Assembly: GCA_963513935.1 (NCBI GenBank)
Contig: OY740774.1
Location: 88,244,385-88,308,384, forward strand
Direction of reading: 5' to 3'
Length of the DNA stretch: 64,000 bases
Source: Aphrophora alni
Taxonomy: Eukaryota > Arthropoda > Insecta > Hemiptera > Aphrophoridae
Part shown: piece by piece, positions 54,491 to 64,000 of the stretch
Layout: each line of letters begins with the position of its first letter
How positions within the stretch are numbered: the stretch's first letter is position 1
Position numbers and translations under genes: made by a program
The notes under the pieces: generated by a model
Seen by the model: the letters and a program-made list of their open reading frames with translations, nothing else
Database searches by the model: none
What the model was told of the DNA's origin: nothing

Positions 54491-55633
54491 TGCCATCGCC
54501 TCTTTACATTGGAACCGATTCACCCGACTTACAAAAACCAACACTTCTCGGCGTTTGGTCACACCAAACGCTGAGAACACTTCCCCGCACTTCTCCCGGA
54601 CCTCAGTGCCGGCAACCTGGGCCAACAAAACACCTACATCTCCCCTTACTGTCGAACAGTAAGGGCAGCTCGCTGATTGGTCCAGGCTCAACTCGCGATA
54701 AACCGCGAAAAACCGCGAAACACACTTTCGCTAAACTCAAAACTTCAGACTATGCGACCCAATCACAGCACGCTACACCACCCCTGCTTCTAGCCAGCCT
54801 GTGATTGGATCGCGTCATAGTGAAAGTAGAACAATGGCTTTTCCATTGTTCTACGCTCCAGAATACTATATAAACTGTAGTATTCTCAAAAAATTCATCA
54901 GATCTCATCGTGTTCTTCTTAGAACACGATCTTACATGTGAACACTCAGATCCTTCCGAGGAGTCTGAGTTACAACCTTGTTTTGTACTATCTCATTTAC
55001 CAGCAGTAGAGATACTCCAGAGTCAACGACTAAAGCCGCATCTAAAATCTTAAATTCAAACTTTGTTCTTTTTTTTTTTTCTTATTCTCAAACACATCAA
55101 CTCGCCTCCCGTCAGGGAAATAGCTAAGTAGGGGAAACCCGGCGAGCTACTACCTTCACCGCCTCCCGTAAGGGAAATTCAGTAGGGTAGTGGTTACCCG
55201 GCGGACCCCTGTGCTATATGCCGGGGAGGCGAAACAATCAGCAGCGTCGAGCGGTACGACGACTGCAAAGAAAAGTTAGCCGTGAGTTGCGGAAGTCTAC
55301 GGCCCATCAGTCTGGGGCAATCCTGAACGGACCTACCAAGGACCAAACTCCGTCTCCGCAACTTTACGGACCTTTTCAGGGCCAAACTCTGGCACCGTGC
55401 CCGATGTGGCGTAAACCTACTCCCATTACCGCCATACCTCTTCCTTACTCCTATACCATCCCCAACCTCCCATATTATGATCCCCGAGCACCGTACTATT
55501 TTTACTTTTAAACGTTAAAACCCGACTCTTTCACCATTCCCCGCTCCAAAAATCCATCACCGGCCAGACAGCCGACGTACACCACCACCTACTTTGCCTA
55601 TTCACCTCATAACGACAGAGAGAGCCGACGTCA
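54491..55633 (+). repeat. 3' LTR (1143 bp)
   Basis: Same length as the 5' LTR and the same in every line compared by eye. Right edge GACGTCA then target repeat ACTT. Confidence 0.96.
55218..55511 (+). CDS. second copy of the LTR-encoded 97-residue frame
   Basis: Identical to 49276-49569. Here it is followed by flanking host repeat, not gag, so any transcript from this LTR would read into the tandem array. Confidence 0.35.
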   Translation: MPGRRNNQQRRAVRRLQRKVSRELRKSTAHQSGAILNGPTKDQTPSPQLYGPFQGQTLAPCPMWRKPTPITAIPLPYSYTIPNLPYYDPRAPYYFYF

Positions 55634-56396
55634 ACTTGTGGATTTTCAACCCAGTCTAATAAGGAAATAAATTCTAAAATCTTAAAAAGTAAAGATTAGG
55701 TTACGAACAATTTTAAGATTATTGAACAATTCCCATTTTAAAGTTTATTCTAACCACTAAGCCCCAAAATTCCAAATTATGGTTTTTATAATGATGCCTC
55801 AAGTTTCTACCTAGACCCAAATAGTCCCTCCCTCCATTCTACCAGTAGTAACTTGTGGATTTTTAACCAAGTCTAATGAGGAAATAAGTTCGGAAATCTT
55901 AAAGAGTAAAGGTTAGGTTAGGTTATCATTTTTTTAAAAAACAATTTTAAGATTATTGAACAATTCCCTCTTTAAAGTTTATTCCAACCATTAAGCCCCA
56001 AAATTCCAAATTATGGTTTTTATAATGATGTCCCAAGTTTCTACCTAGACCCAAATATTCCCTCCTTCCATCCTATCAGTAGTTACTTGTAGATTTTCAA
56101 CCAAGTCAAATAAGGAAATAAATTCAGAAATCTTAAAGAGTAAAGGTTAGGTTAGGTTAGGTTATTATTTTTTTTAAAAACAATTTTAAGATTATTGAAC
56201 AATTCCAATTTTAAAGTTTATTCTAACCACTAAGCCCCAAAATTCCAAATTATGGTTTTATAATAATGCCTCAAGTTTCTAGCTAAACCCAAATAGTCCC
56301 TCCCTCTATCCTAGTAGTAGTAACTTGTGGATTTTCAACCAAATCTTATAAGGAAATACATTGGGAAATCTGAAAGAGGGAAGGTTAGGTTACGTT
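55634..56396. repeat. tandem array, about 217-238 bp units
   Basis: ACTTGTGGATTTTCAACC-type unit starts lie at 55634, 55851, 56085 and 56323. Units include GGTTAGGTTAGGTTA, AAGATTATTGAACAATTCC, AAGCCCCAAAATTCCAAATT and AATAGTCCCTCCCTCC. The last unit is partial. The first is the right half of the unit broken by the LTR element. Confidence 0.92.
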
Positions 56397-58369
56397 AGCC
56401 TATACCTTCGCGTCATCAAAGTAAGAGGGGAACCGGCGTAACAGGCTCGAACTGATGGATTGGGTGTCAGGGGGCGAAGCCCCCTGGTATGCATATATTT
56501 TTTTAAATGATGGCATTGATATTTCATTTTGACCTTTTGATTGACAACTACAGAAATTTTTGGTTACTTTTAGTTTAATTTCCTTTTTGTTTGATTTTTG
56601 TGATAAGAAAGGTTGTAGCCACACGGTTTTTGAAGTGTTTATTTTAGTGTACAATAAGAACATATTATTGGTTTTATTATTAAGTTTAAAGTTGAGTCAC
56701 CTTCAAATGACTTCGAAAACATAACAAAAAGGAAATAATTTTTAAAAAATTTCCCCTCGATACCAAATCACTTTTGTCTAAAACGTCAAAACTTGATGTT
56801 TTTTTTTTTAAATTTTGTGTTTGTTAAATTAAGGACTTACTATATATAAAAAAAAACCCCAATCCTGCTTTACTCGTATCAAAAAGTCGGAAACCGTATT
56901 TCAATTATGGCTGATAAATTCTTGTTTTTAGGGGGGAGCGAGTGCCAGCGCCTTTTTAATGGCACCTGTCAAATCTCCACTTGAAGAGCGAGAGGCAACT
57001 GGTAAGCAGATGTAGATTAGATTAGTGGTTACTAGATTCAACAATTTAGGTTAGGTTAGATTAAGATGAGAGGTTAAAAGGTTCAATCGGCCCGCTTACC
57101 GCTACGGATGCTCTTTATGAGTTTTAATAATCCATTCACCAGCACGTCCAATGAGAATTTGCAAACAAAAACCCTAAGCCTCTTATTGGCAAGAGCTATG
57201 ATCTAATTTAATCTGGTTTATATTAGGTTATTATATATACAATCTGACAATGTGATAATAGTGTATATTGTCCCCAGCTTGGGTTTCTATTTAGGAAATG
57301 CGACGATTCAGGTAATCCCTTGCCTCCCCTCTTATGACTAATGGTTTTTCTCAATATCCTCAAAGCCCGGTTTGCTCCCTCACACCGCTGGCACTCACTC
57401 CGCCAAACACAAAATTGCCTGGATATTCCACGTAAAACTTTGTGTCGACTGGCCCTCGTTCCTACACTATGTTTTTTGACAATTGTTCCTTTCGACAATC
57501 ATTTTATTTTAATAACGATTATGCACACTGTTTTAGGTTACTGCAAACCACGTACCAAATTTCATCAAAATTATTCGACTCGTTTGAGCTGTATAGCATT
57601 GCACAGACGTACAGTTTTGGACTTGATTTTAATCAAATATGATTTACACCTACGGCGTGTTTACGACACAGGCTAAATAAATTTAGGCCCTTATTGAAAT
57701 ATATATTTTTAACACGGTGTTCATATTTCATTATCATTTTTGATTGACAATTAACGAACTTACATTTTTGTGAGATTGTGTGTGAAAATGTTTGTGCAAT
57801 GTTTTTGCCACATTTATTTTTTCACCAATCACATAATATATACTACGTATACGCGAGAAAGTAAAATATAAAATTTTGAAACGAGGCAAATGAAAACGCT
57901 CGACAAAGAAACATGATTAATCGAAAACAGACCGGATGGATGACAATAGCGATTATGCATACAACAGGCAGTGGATAAACGGAACCCCTAAGGTCAAGGA
58001 GGCATTGCTAGAATAAAAGTTGCCTATTTTAAGACTTTAACTTAAAATAACCTTGTGTTACGATTAGGTTAAGGGCTGTCGTGACGATGTGACGTGGGAT
58101 TTTCCACTGACTTGACTTGGTATTAGTCTAGAATAGCCATTAGTTGCAAGTGGAAAGTTGTGGATTTTAAAACCAGTAGGATGTAGACTATTGTCAAATA
58201 AATTAGGCACGACTGAAATACATTAATGTTGGTCGTTAGGTTATTAGTCATAGCCTAATAATAATAATTAGTTACGAAATTTACAAACTAACTTTTCCAC
58301 TGCCTGTAAAGAAATAATATTATTGTGAGAATGTTATAATATCGAATACTTACCGCTGGCATACTTGCC
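56397..58369. other. non-coding, scattered repeat motifs
   Basis: A perfect hairpin CAGGGGGCGAAGCCCCCTG at about 56468-56486 resembles Helitron-type terminal hairpins but lacks a CTRR end. Frames at 57223-57498 (minus) and 57341-57676 (plus) overlap on opposite strands and match no family I know. No exon supported. Confidence 0.4.
56930..57070 (+). repeat. single-unit relative of the 50-bp repeat locus
   Basis: GAGCGAGTGCCAGCGCC, TGTCAAATCTCCACTTGAAG, then GGTAAGCAGA and TTAGATTAGTGGTTAC, co-linear with 45840-45995 but with one unit in place of five. Confidence 0.7.
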
Positions 58370-59510
58370 TCTCTCTATTCTACTTAAGTGAGGACGGAAA
58401 ACCACATCCTCACATCGTATGTGTCAATCCTAATCAATCGTTGCACGCAAAACTAGGTAGAATGATTCAGAAAGGACGCCTTTCGATGTCCTACACAAGT
58501 CTTTAATGACTGCATTGCTTCTTCATTTAATGTTTATCACAGGGTTACCAAAGTAAGGAAGCAATTCCTTGCCTAATTTACCACTTGCCATTTTGTAGTG
58601 CACAGAGTGTTGAGATGAGGACGAAAAACTACATCCTCAATATTGCATGTGTTATTTATATTTCTCTATTGTATGTGTCAATCCTCATACATCCTCTAAA
58701 CAATCGTTACACGCAAAACTAGGTAGAATGATTCAGAAAGGACGCCTTTCGATGTCCTACACAAGTCTTTAATGACTGCATTGCTTCTTCATTTAATGTT
58801 TATCACAGGGTTACCAAAGTAAGGAAGCAATTCCTTGCCTAATTTACCACTTGCCATTTTGTAGTGCACAGAGTGTTGAGATGAGGACGAAAAACTACAT
58901 CCTCAATATTGCATGTGTTATTTATATTTCTCTATTGTATGTGTCAATCCTCATACATCCTCTAAACAATCGTTGCACGCAAAACTAGGGAGAATGATTC
59001 AGAGAGGACTCCTTTCGATGTCCTACACAAGTCTTTAATGACTGCATTGCTTCTTCATTTAATGTTTATCACAGGGGGGCCAAAGTAAGGAAGAAATTCC
59101 TTGCCTAATTTACTACTTGCTATTTTGTAGTGCACAGAGTGTTGAGATGAGGACGAAAAACTACATCCTCAATATTGTATGTGTTATTTCTATTTCTCTA
59201 TCGTATGTGTCAATCCTCATACATCCTCTAAACAATCGTTGCACGCAAAACTAGGGAGAATGATTCAGAGAGGACGCCTTTCGATGTCCTACACAACTCT
59301 TTAGTGACTGCATTTCTTCTTCATTTAATGTTTATCACAGGGGGACCAAAGTAAGGAAGAAATTCCTTGCCTAATTTACTACTTGCTATTTTGTAGTGCA
59401 CAGAGTGTTGAGATGAGGACGAAGAACTACATCCTCAATATTGTATGTGTTATTTCTATTTCTCTATAAACCATCGTGACGCGCGCACTATATGAACTAA
59501 TTGGTGTTAA
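58370..59510 (+). repeat. tandem 266-bp repeat, about four units
   Basis: CACGCAAAACTAGG recurs at 58444, 58710, 58976 and 59242, exactly 266 bp apart. Units contain GATGTCCTACACAAGTCTTT, TTTATCACAGGG and GAGGACGAAAAACTACATCC. Some adjacent units are nearly identical. A diverged solo copy is at 30165-30345, and a partial one at about 59750-59880 has a perfect hairpin GGACGTC/GACGTCC. Confidence 0.95.
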
Positions 59511-62104
59511 ATGTTTAGTTGTTTAGAGTGTGCATTTTAAAACGCGTAAGATGTTATTGCCGAAGAAAAGTTACAGACACAATTAAATTACATTAATAAT
59601 TAATATTATATAATAATACTATTGTTGAATGAATACTTAGTAATACTAATTAACTTTTCCATTACCTGTAAACAAACACAAATAATAAACGATTTGAGAA
59701 TGGGCTGTTATAAAAAAAAAAACGAATATTCACCACCGGGGAGCTTGCCACTCTGTACTACGACAATGGAAAACTACATACTTTATATCCTATGTTTAAG
59801 TCACTCTATAATCAATCGTTCTTAGCGCAACTGTCATATGTCTTAGAGATTCAGTGAGGACGTCTTTCGACGTCCTACACGGAATCAAATAAAACTAAAT
59901 AGTACTAAATTAATATCTCAATTAGAAACCACTTGCTACGCTCTTGTAAGTTGAATGACGCACGAGTTACGAACAAAAAACTGTTTAAAATGGCAGCTAT
60001 TTGTTTTTGATTTTTCTGATTTCAGTAGGGCTTATATGTGCACACTATAACCCCCTATACCAAATTTCATGTTGCTATCGTGCTTACGTACACACAACAA
60101 ATGGATGACATGTCGAAAACCACGTTTTTCTGTTTCGTGAGACAATGAAATGTAAAGACTAGTCAAAATGCAGTACGAAACCGCTTCTTTCATTGAATAT
60201 ACTACGTATAATGGCTAAGGATACGCTTGTGTATAAAAGTATGGAATAAATTGTTGGATTTGGTTGAAAGGATGGATTTCTTTTGTAAATTTAAAACTTC
60301 AATTTAGGTAAGTAAATACAACAGTAGCAAAAAAATATATACTTGCCTACTAAACCAAATCAATTGTGTTTTGAAGAACTAAAATGCATAGTCATTTATT
60401 AAATTTAATGGGGGGGTATTGTCAGGTGTTCTATAAAATGTTATATTCCTACTACTTTATTGTTTTATTTTAAAACACATAGGCCTATATTGTAAATCCC
60501 CCCCCACAAGATTTCGTCACTATGTAACTGTTCTAGACCTGTTTGTCACAAATAGAAGTCATTTTAGTACAGCTTTTATTGCACCAACTGTGGAAAGATA
60601 TAAAAGCTGTACGTAATTATCTTTGATTAATAGATCTACTGAATAATATGCTAAACACAGGTTTAAAACCAATGATGACTTGGTGACGAAACGCGTCATT
60701 TAAATTGTAAAAAAAAAAGAAATAATCAATGTGGAAAAAAGAAGGTGCTGTAAAAAAATTCTTAGCTTTATTTTGGTTAAAAGTAAACATTTTTGTGTCC
60801 TATAATTTTGCTCTTGTAATAAATCTTACTTATTTTGATGAATTTTTCACAAATTACACGAAAAATTTGACTCCAATTATCAAGACATCATTTTTTGTAG
60901 AACATAAAATTATGTACAATTTCTCATATAATATTGTTTTTACTATTTAAAATTGAACGTATTCTGTTCAAATACCACTTTTTTATCTCAAAGGACACAT
61001 CGATTGTTTGACCCAACACATAAGTTTCTCTATACTGCATATTTACGTAAGGAAAATTAGGTATACGCCGAACCTTAATTTTTTTTTTGTTCTGATCATC
61101 ATTGTTTTCCTTATTGTGAATGTAACTTTATTTAATCGGTACATTTTATATGAGAAAATAATACAATGATATGCTTTTATTTAGTAATAATTTCCCTCGT
61201 AAAATCGTTCAAATTAACGGATAATAAACCTTTGCTTTTAAATCGTTAACGTTACAGTTAATTAAAATCACATAGTAACAATATTAAATTAAATGGTTTA
61301 CTCTTCATCGAACAATGTATAGTAACTTTCTACTTCCCAGGTGGGTTTTACGTGGTGGAATATCTTTGATGTACGAACTTGTTTGGTACCTGTGTGAAAG
61401 ATAGCCTACAGCTTACCTGGCCACATTAAACTATGTACTAGCCACGCAAGCATTTCGTACAACTAAATATTATTTTTAAAACTCGCTTAAAGTACAAGTA
61501 AATCCGCTAGCTTTATTGATGTTTTGTTTATTAAATAGTATATAATAATGTAGTTTATAAACTCGGTTGTGATCGTACCGTAAAATTAAGTGTTTAAAAC
61601 GGACTGTTATATTTGTGTAAAGTGCAGTGAACAAAATAGTCATTTTTTGTAACATAACCTTAAAAGGTATTTCCGTTGAAACATAGAATACAGTTATTTC
61701 AGTGTGTAAGTGTTTTTTATTACATTGACACATTTTTGTCTTGTGTTTCCTGTGTTTTTTGTGTTGTGTATAAAAGAAAAACTGAAATTCTAAACAAAAG
61801 CAAATTGTGTTGGATGAAAAATATTGTATATTCCGGTAACACACGCCTAGACAGGTAAATTTTGTTTGTTTTGTTAGGTTAAGATTGTAAGCTTTGTAGG
61901 AATCAAATATGAAATAATAATGATAACTATTAACAAAACATTAACGCAATTTGAAACTTTTAGAAATAAGATATTTTAACATTCATTAATGTATAAATAT
62001 ACTAATTTATTGGTTATTAATGTCTCTTTGATTAATCTGTATTTAATTATGTTTTTGTTTAATTGTATTGTTGATAATTGCTGGATAAAAGTTATAAAAA
62101 TTAG
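59511..62104. other. non-coding; one hairpin and hammerhead-like motif
   Basis: GTACAGCTTTTAT / ATAAAAGCTGTAC forms a hairpin at 60568-60612. About 60 bp on, ATGATGACTTGGTGACGAAAC then GCGTC at about 60671-60695 resembles the GAAACGCGTC core, followed by poly-A. A possible splice donor (CAGGTAAAT at about 61853) follows an AT-rich stretch that could be a 5' UTR, but this is too weak to call. No gene supported. Confidence 0.35.
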
Positions 62105-63200
62105 TTTTTAAGCACGTGGGCAAAGTTCGTTTGACTTTCAAATACCTTATCTTCTTACGTTTTTCTATTAGGCCTATTACTTTTTATCCCTTAGGCCTAA
62201 CAATTTTTGAGTAGTTACTGAAAAATGTAACTTTTTATAAAAGACAATTCTTTCTAAGCACGTGGCAAAACTATTTATATTTAAGCTTTCCAATACCCTA
62301 TAGGCTTCTCTCTCAGTTTTCTATTAGACTATTATTTCTGAAACAGTAGGCCTAACAATAGACTACCTATTGAACAAATGTAACCTTTAATAATTTAAAC
62401 AATTCTTTTAAAGTAACTAACTAAAATATTTCATTTTAGCATTTCAAAACCTTTGAAGTTCTCTCCCTCTGTATTATATTATTACTTAATTAGGACTTTC
62501 AATAGGCCTAGTGGTTATTGGAAAAATTTAACCTATATTGTTAAAGATAATTCTTTTTAACTATCTCAAAAAACAATTCTTAAGGTTCCTATGTCTTGTA
62601 AGTCTATCCTAATGTTTTCAATATTACTTTATTAGGCCTAATAACATGCCTTGTAACTTGTAACTAGACTACTAAAAATAGTATAGCCTAGTAAGTACAA
62701 CTACTAAAAAGGTCACCTATAATGCTTAGACATTTCTTTAGTACCTGGATAAAGTATTTCTGTTTAGGCTTTCCATACCTTATATTCCTTTGCCTCAGTT
62801 TTTTATGATTATGCCTACTTAATTAGGATTAATAGTAGGCCTAGTAATTAATGACAAAATTGTAACGTAATCAGAGCTCTTTTTAAGCACCTGATTTTCG
62901 TTTTAAACTGTCTTAATACTTTATGAGCACCACCATCAGTTTTCCATTATTATTTCTTAAACTGTAGGTCTACACTAAAAGTTATCTTTATAAGCCTCCT
63001 TCTCAGTTTCCCATTATTACTTCATAAACCGTAGGCCTAACAATTTAGTAGTAGTTGTAGAACAATTGTAAGTTATAAATTATTTTAAAAACGTGGCCAA
63101 ACTATTCATTATGAAGTTTTTTCCTTACATTTTATGCCTACTCTTATAGGAGGCCTAACAGAAAATGTAATAGTCAATTACCTGACAAATAAACCATGAG
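62105..63200. repeat. decayed tandem array, about 145-200 bp spacing
   Basis: AAGCACGTGGGCAAAG-like starts at about 62111, 62256, 62413, 62557, 62740, 62885 and 63088 are each followed in order by a TTTC-AATACCTTAT block, CTCAGTTTT-CTATTA, TAGGCCTAACAAT and AAATGTAACTT-like sequence. Units are strongly diverged, so the array is old. Confidence 0.7.
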
Positions 63201-64000
63201 ATATGTAGGTTTTAAGGGGCACTTGTTTAACACATTTAATTTAAAACTTTTTATTAGTCAAGAGGCCTACTAGGCCAGTCGACACATTAGGAATATGAAT
63301 TAACTTAAATTTTTTTCTAGTTATATAGTATTGCTTAATGTTCCAAAATCATCGATAGTACTATTTTTATATAATCTTCTTTGCCAACGTATTTTAAAGT
63401 AAAAAACAAATTTGCTAATTATCTACAAAATGAAACTGGTTTCGTTGCAATCGACCCATTTCTGTACTGGGTTTTTTACCCATTTTTTTCTCTTCAAAAT
63501 AACTAGAAAGAAACGAAAACACCGTAATAAATAATTTATTATCTAAATACCGTCTAGAAAGCATGTTTAGGTGTAATGAAGTGGAAATAATCGATCCCCA
63601 AAAGTCAACAATTTTCGTAGTTGTATGCAACAGTAATTTCTTGAGTGTTCTACTAAATTACCATTAATTAGTTTTTTAGATTTAAACTCGACCATTATAT
63701 AAAAATAAATATAATTTTGTTCAGCATTAAAAGAGCTTGTAATAACTTTTGTTTCTAAATCAGCAGTTTTCCAATGAACGCCATTTTGAAATGGTTAAAT
63801 GAAAAGGTAAAAGGTTTTGTGGTACACTGTAATGTATTAGTATAAAACCTTATTGCGGATAGCTCAATCCATTGTGGGGTTAAAACAAATAGACGCAAAA
63901 GATACATTTTTGACAAGCATATGATTTTTTTTCCCCGTTATTTTTGGGTTCAGGAGCGTCTCAAACTTTAGAACCAAGATTATTGAACACTTTGTATTTT
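63201..64000. other. non-coding, nothing recognised
   Basis: AT-rich to the window edge; a 71-codon frame (63415-63630, minus) has no known motif. Confidence 0.45.

Larger units (their letters stand above)
48549..55633 (+). mobile_element. Ty3/gypsy-type LTR retrotransposon, complete and young
   Basis: Order: LTR, PBS, gag, pol (protease, RT, RNase H, integrase), polypurine tract, LTR; 7085 bp with target duplication ACTT at 48545-48548 and 55634-55637. The RT-RNaseH-integrase order assigns it to Ty3/gypsy. No env-like frame lies between pol and the 3' LTR. LTRs show no difference by eye and both main frames are open, so insertion was recent. It is far richer in G+C than the surrounding DNA, giving it a sharp compositional edge. 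Confidence 0.96.

Noticed and set aside
57223..57676. Overlapping frames of 91 (minus) and 111 (plus) codons
   Set aside because: Opposite-strand overlap with no recognised domain; no splice or repeat evidence to favour either.
58600..59460. Hammerhead reading of GATGAGGACGAAAAAC in the 266-bp repeat
   Set aside because: Superficial likeness only; no helix II and no GTC in the right place.
61476..61860. Possible first exon ending at CAGGTAAAT (about 61853)
   Set aside because: Single weak donor, no coding signal, no downstream acceptor or exon identified.

Overview
This is a eukaryotic, AT-rich, repeat-dominated window, almost certainly from an insect. The evidence is Helitron, mariner, piggyBac, Merlin-like and jockey-like remnants, long arrays built on the arthropod telomere motif TTAGG, and spliced host exons with GT-AG junctions. 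Order is uncertain; a hemipteran would fit but is not proven. No rRNA, convincing tRNA, CRISPR or prokaryotic operon is present.

Host gene content is small. Two in-frame phase-0 exons at 3756-3890 and 8629-8772 (+) encode the Q/N/M-rich C-terminus, ending NLWQ-stop, of what looks like a SMAP1/2-type ArfGAP. The 4.7-kb intron between them holds a pogo-like MITE, a jockey-type fragment and a Tc1/mariner-like deletion derivative. Positions 1-3755 are probably the preceding intron and hold a piggyBac fossil.

From 9 to 48 kb I see no convincing host gene. The contents are: a 1575-bp piggyBac-like element with TTAA target sites (11.1-12.7 kb); large inverted repeats and a Merlin/ISXO2-like fragment (18.4-20.5 kb); satellites with higher-order structure (23.4-24.4 kb, 180 bp; 38.0-39.4 kb, 334 bp of TTAGG-like monomers); a Helitron 3' end (26.3-27.0 kb); a mariner pseudogene (27.4-28.3 kb); a jockey-type ORF2 remnant (41.9-43.3 kb); several MITEs; and two anonymous interspersed repeat families, called family A (about 11 copies or fragments) and family B (3 copies) here.

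The freshest element is a 7.1-kb Ty3/gypsy-type LTR retrotransposon at 48549-55633. It has two 1143-bp LTRs with no difference seen by eye, an ACTT target duplication, a PBS, a polypurine tract, gag and an intact pol (protease, RT, RNase H, integrase), and no env. It inserted into an array of about 220-240-bp repeats whose broken unit is visible on both sides. Its Gag carries a PHD-like zinc finger. Its LTR encodes a basic 97-residue ORF in the same frame as gag, separated by one stop codon.

The most unusual non-coding signal is a set of hammerhead-ribozyme-like motifs. At 47463-47776 a 314-bp insertion carries two complete 45-nt hammerhead folds head to head on 120-bp inverted arms. A second, decayed one sits in a 170-bp insertion with a 12-bp target duplication inside the piggyBac fossil at 2.3 kb. 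Looser CTGANGA...GAAAC motifs occur elsewhere. Penelope-like retroelements are the best-known carriers of such ribozymes.

The right part (55.6-64 kb) is tandem-repeat rich (about 220-240 bp, 266 bp, and a decayed array of about 160 bp) with no recognised gene.
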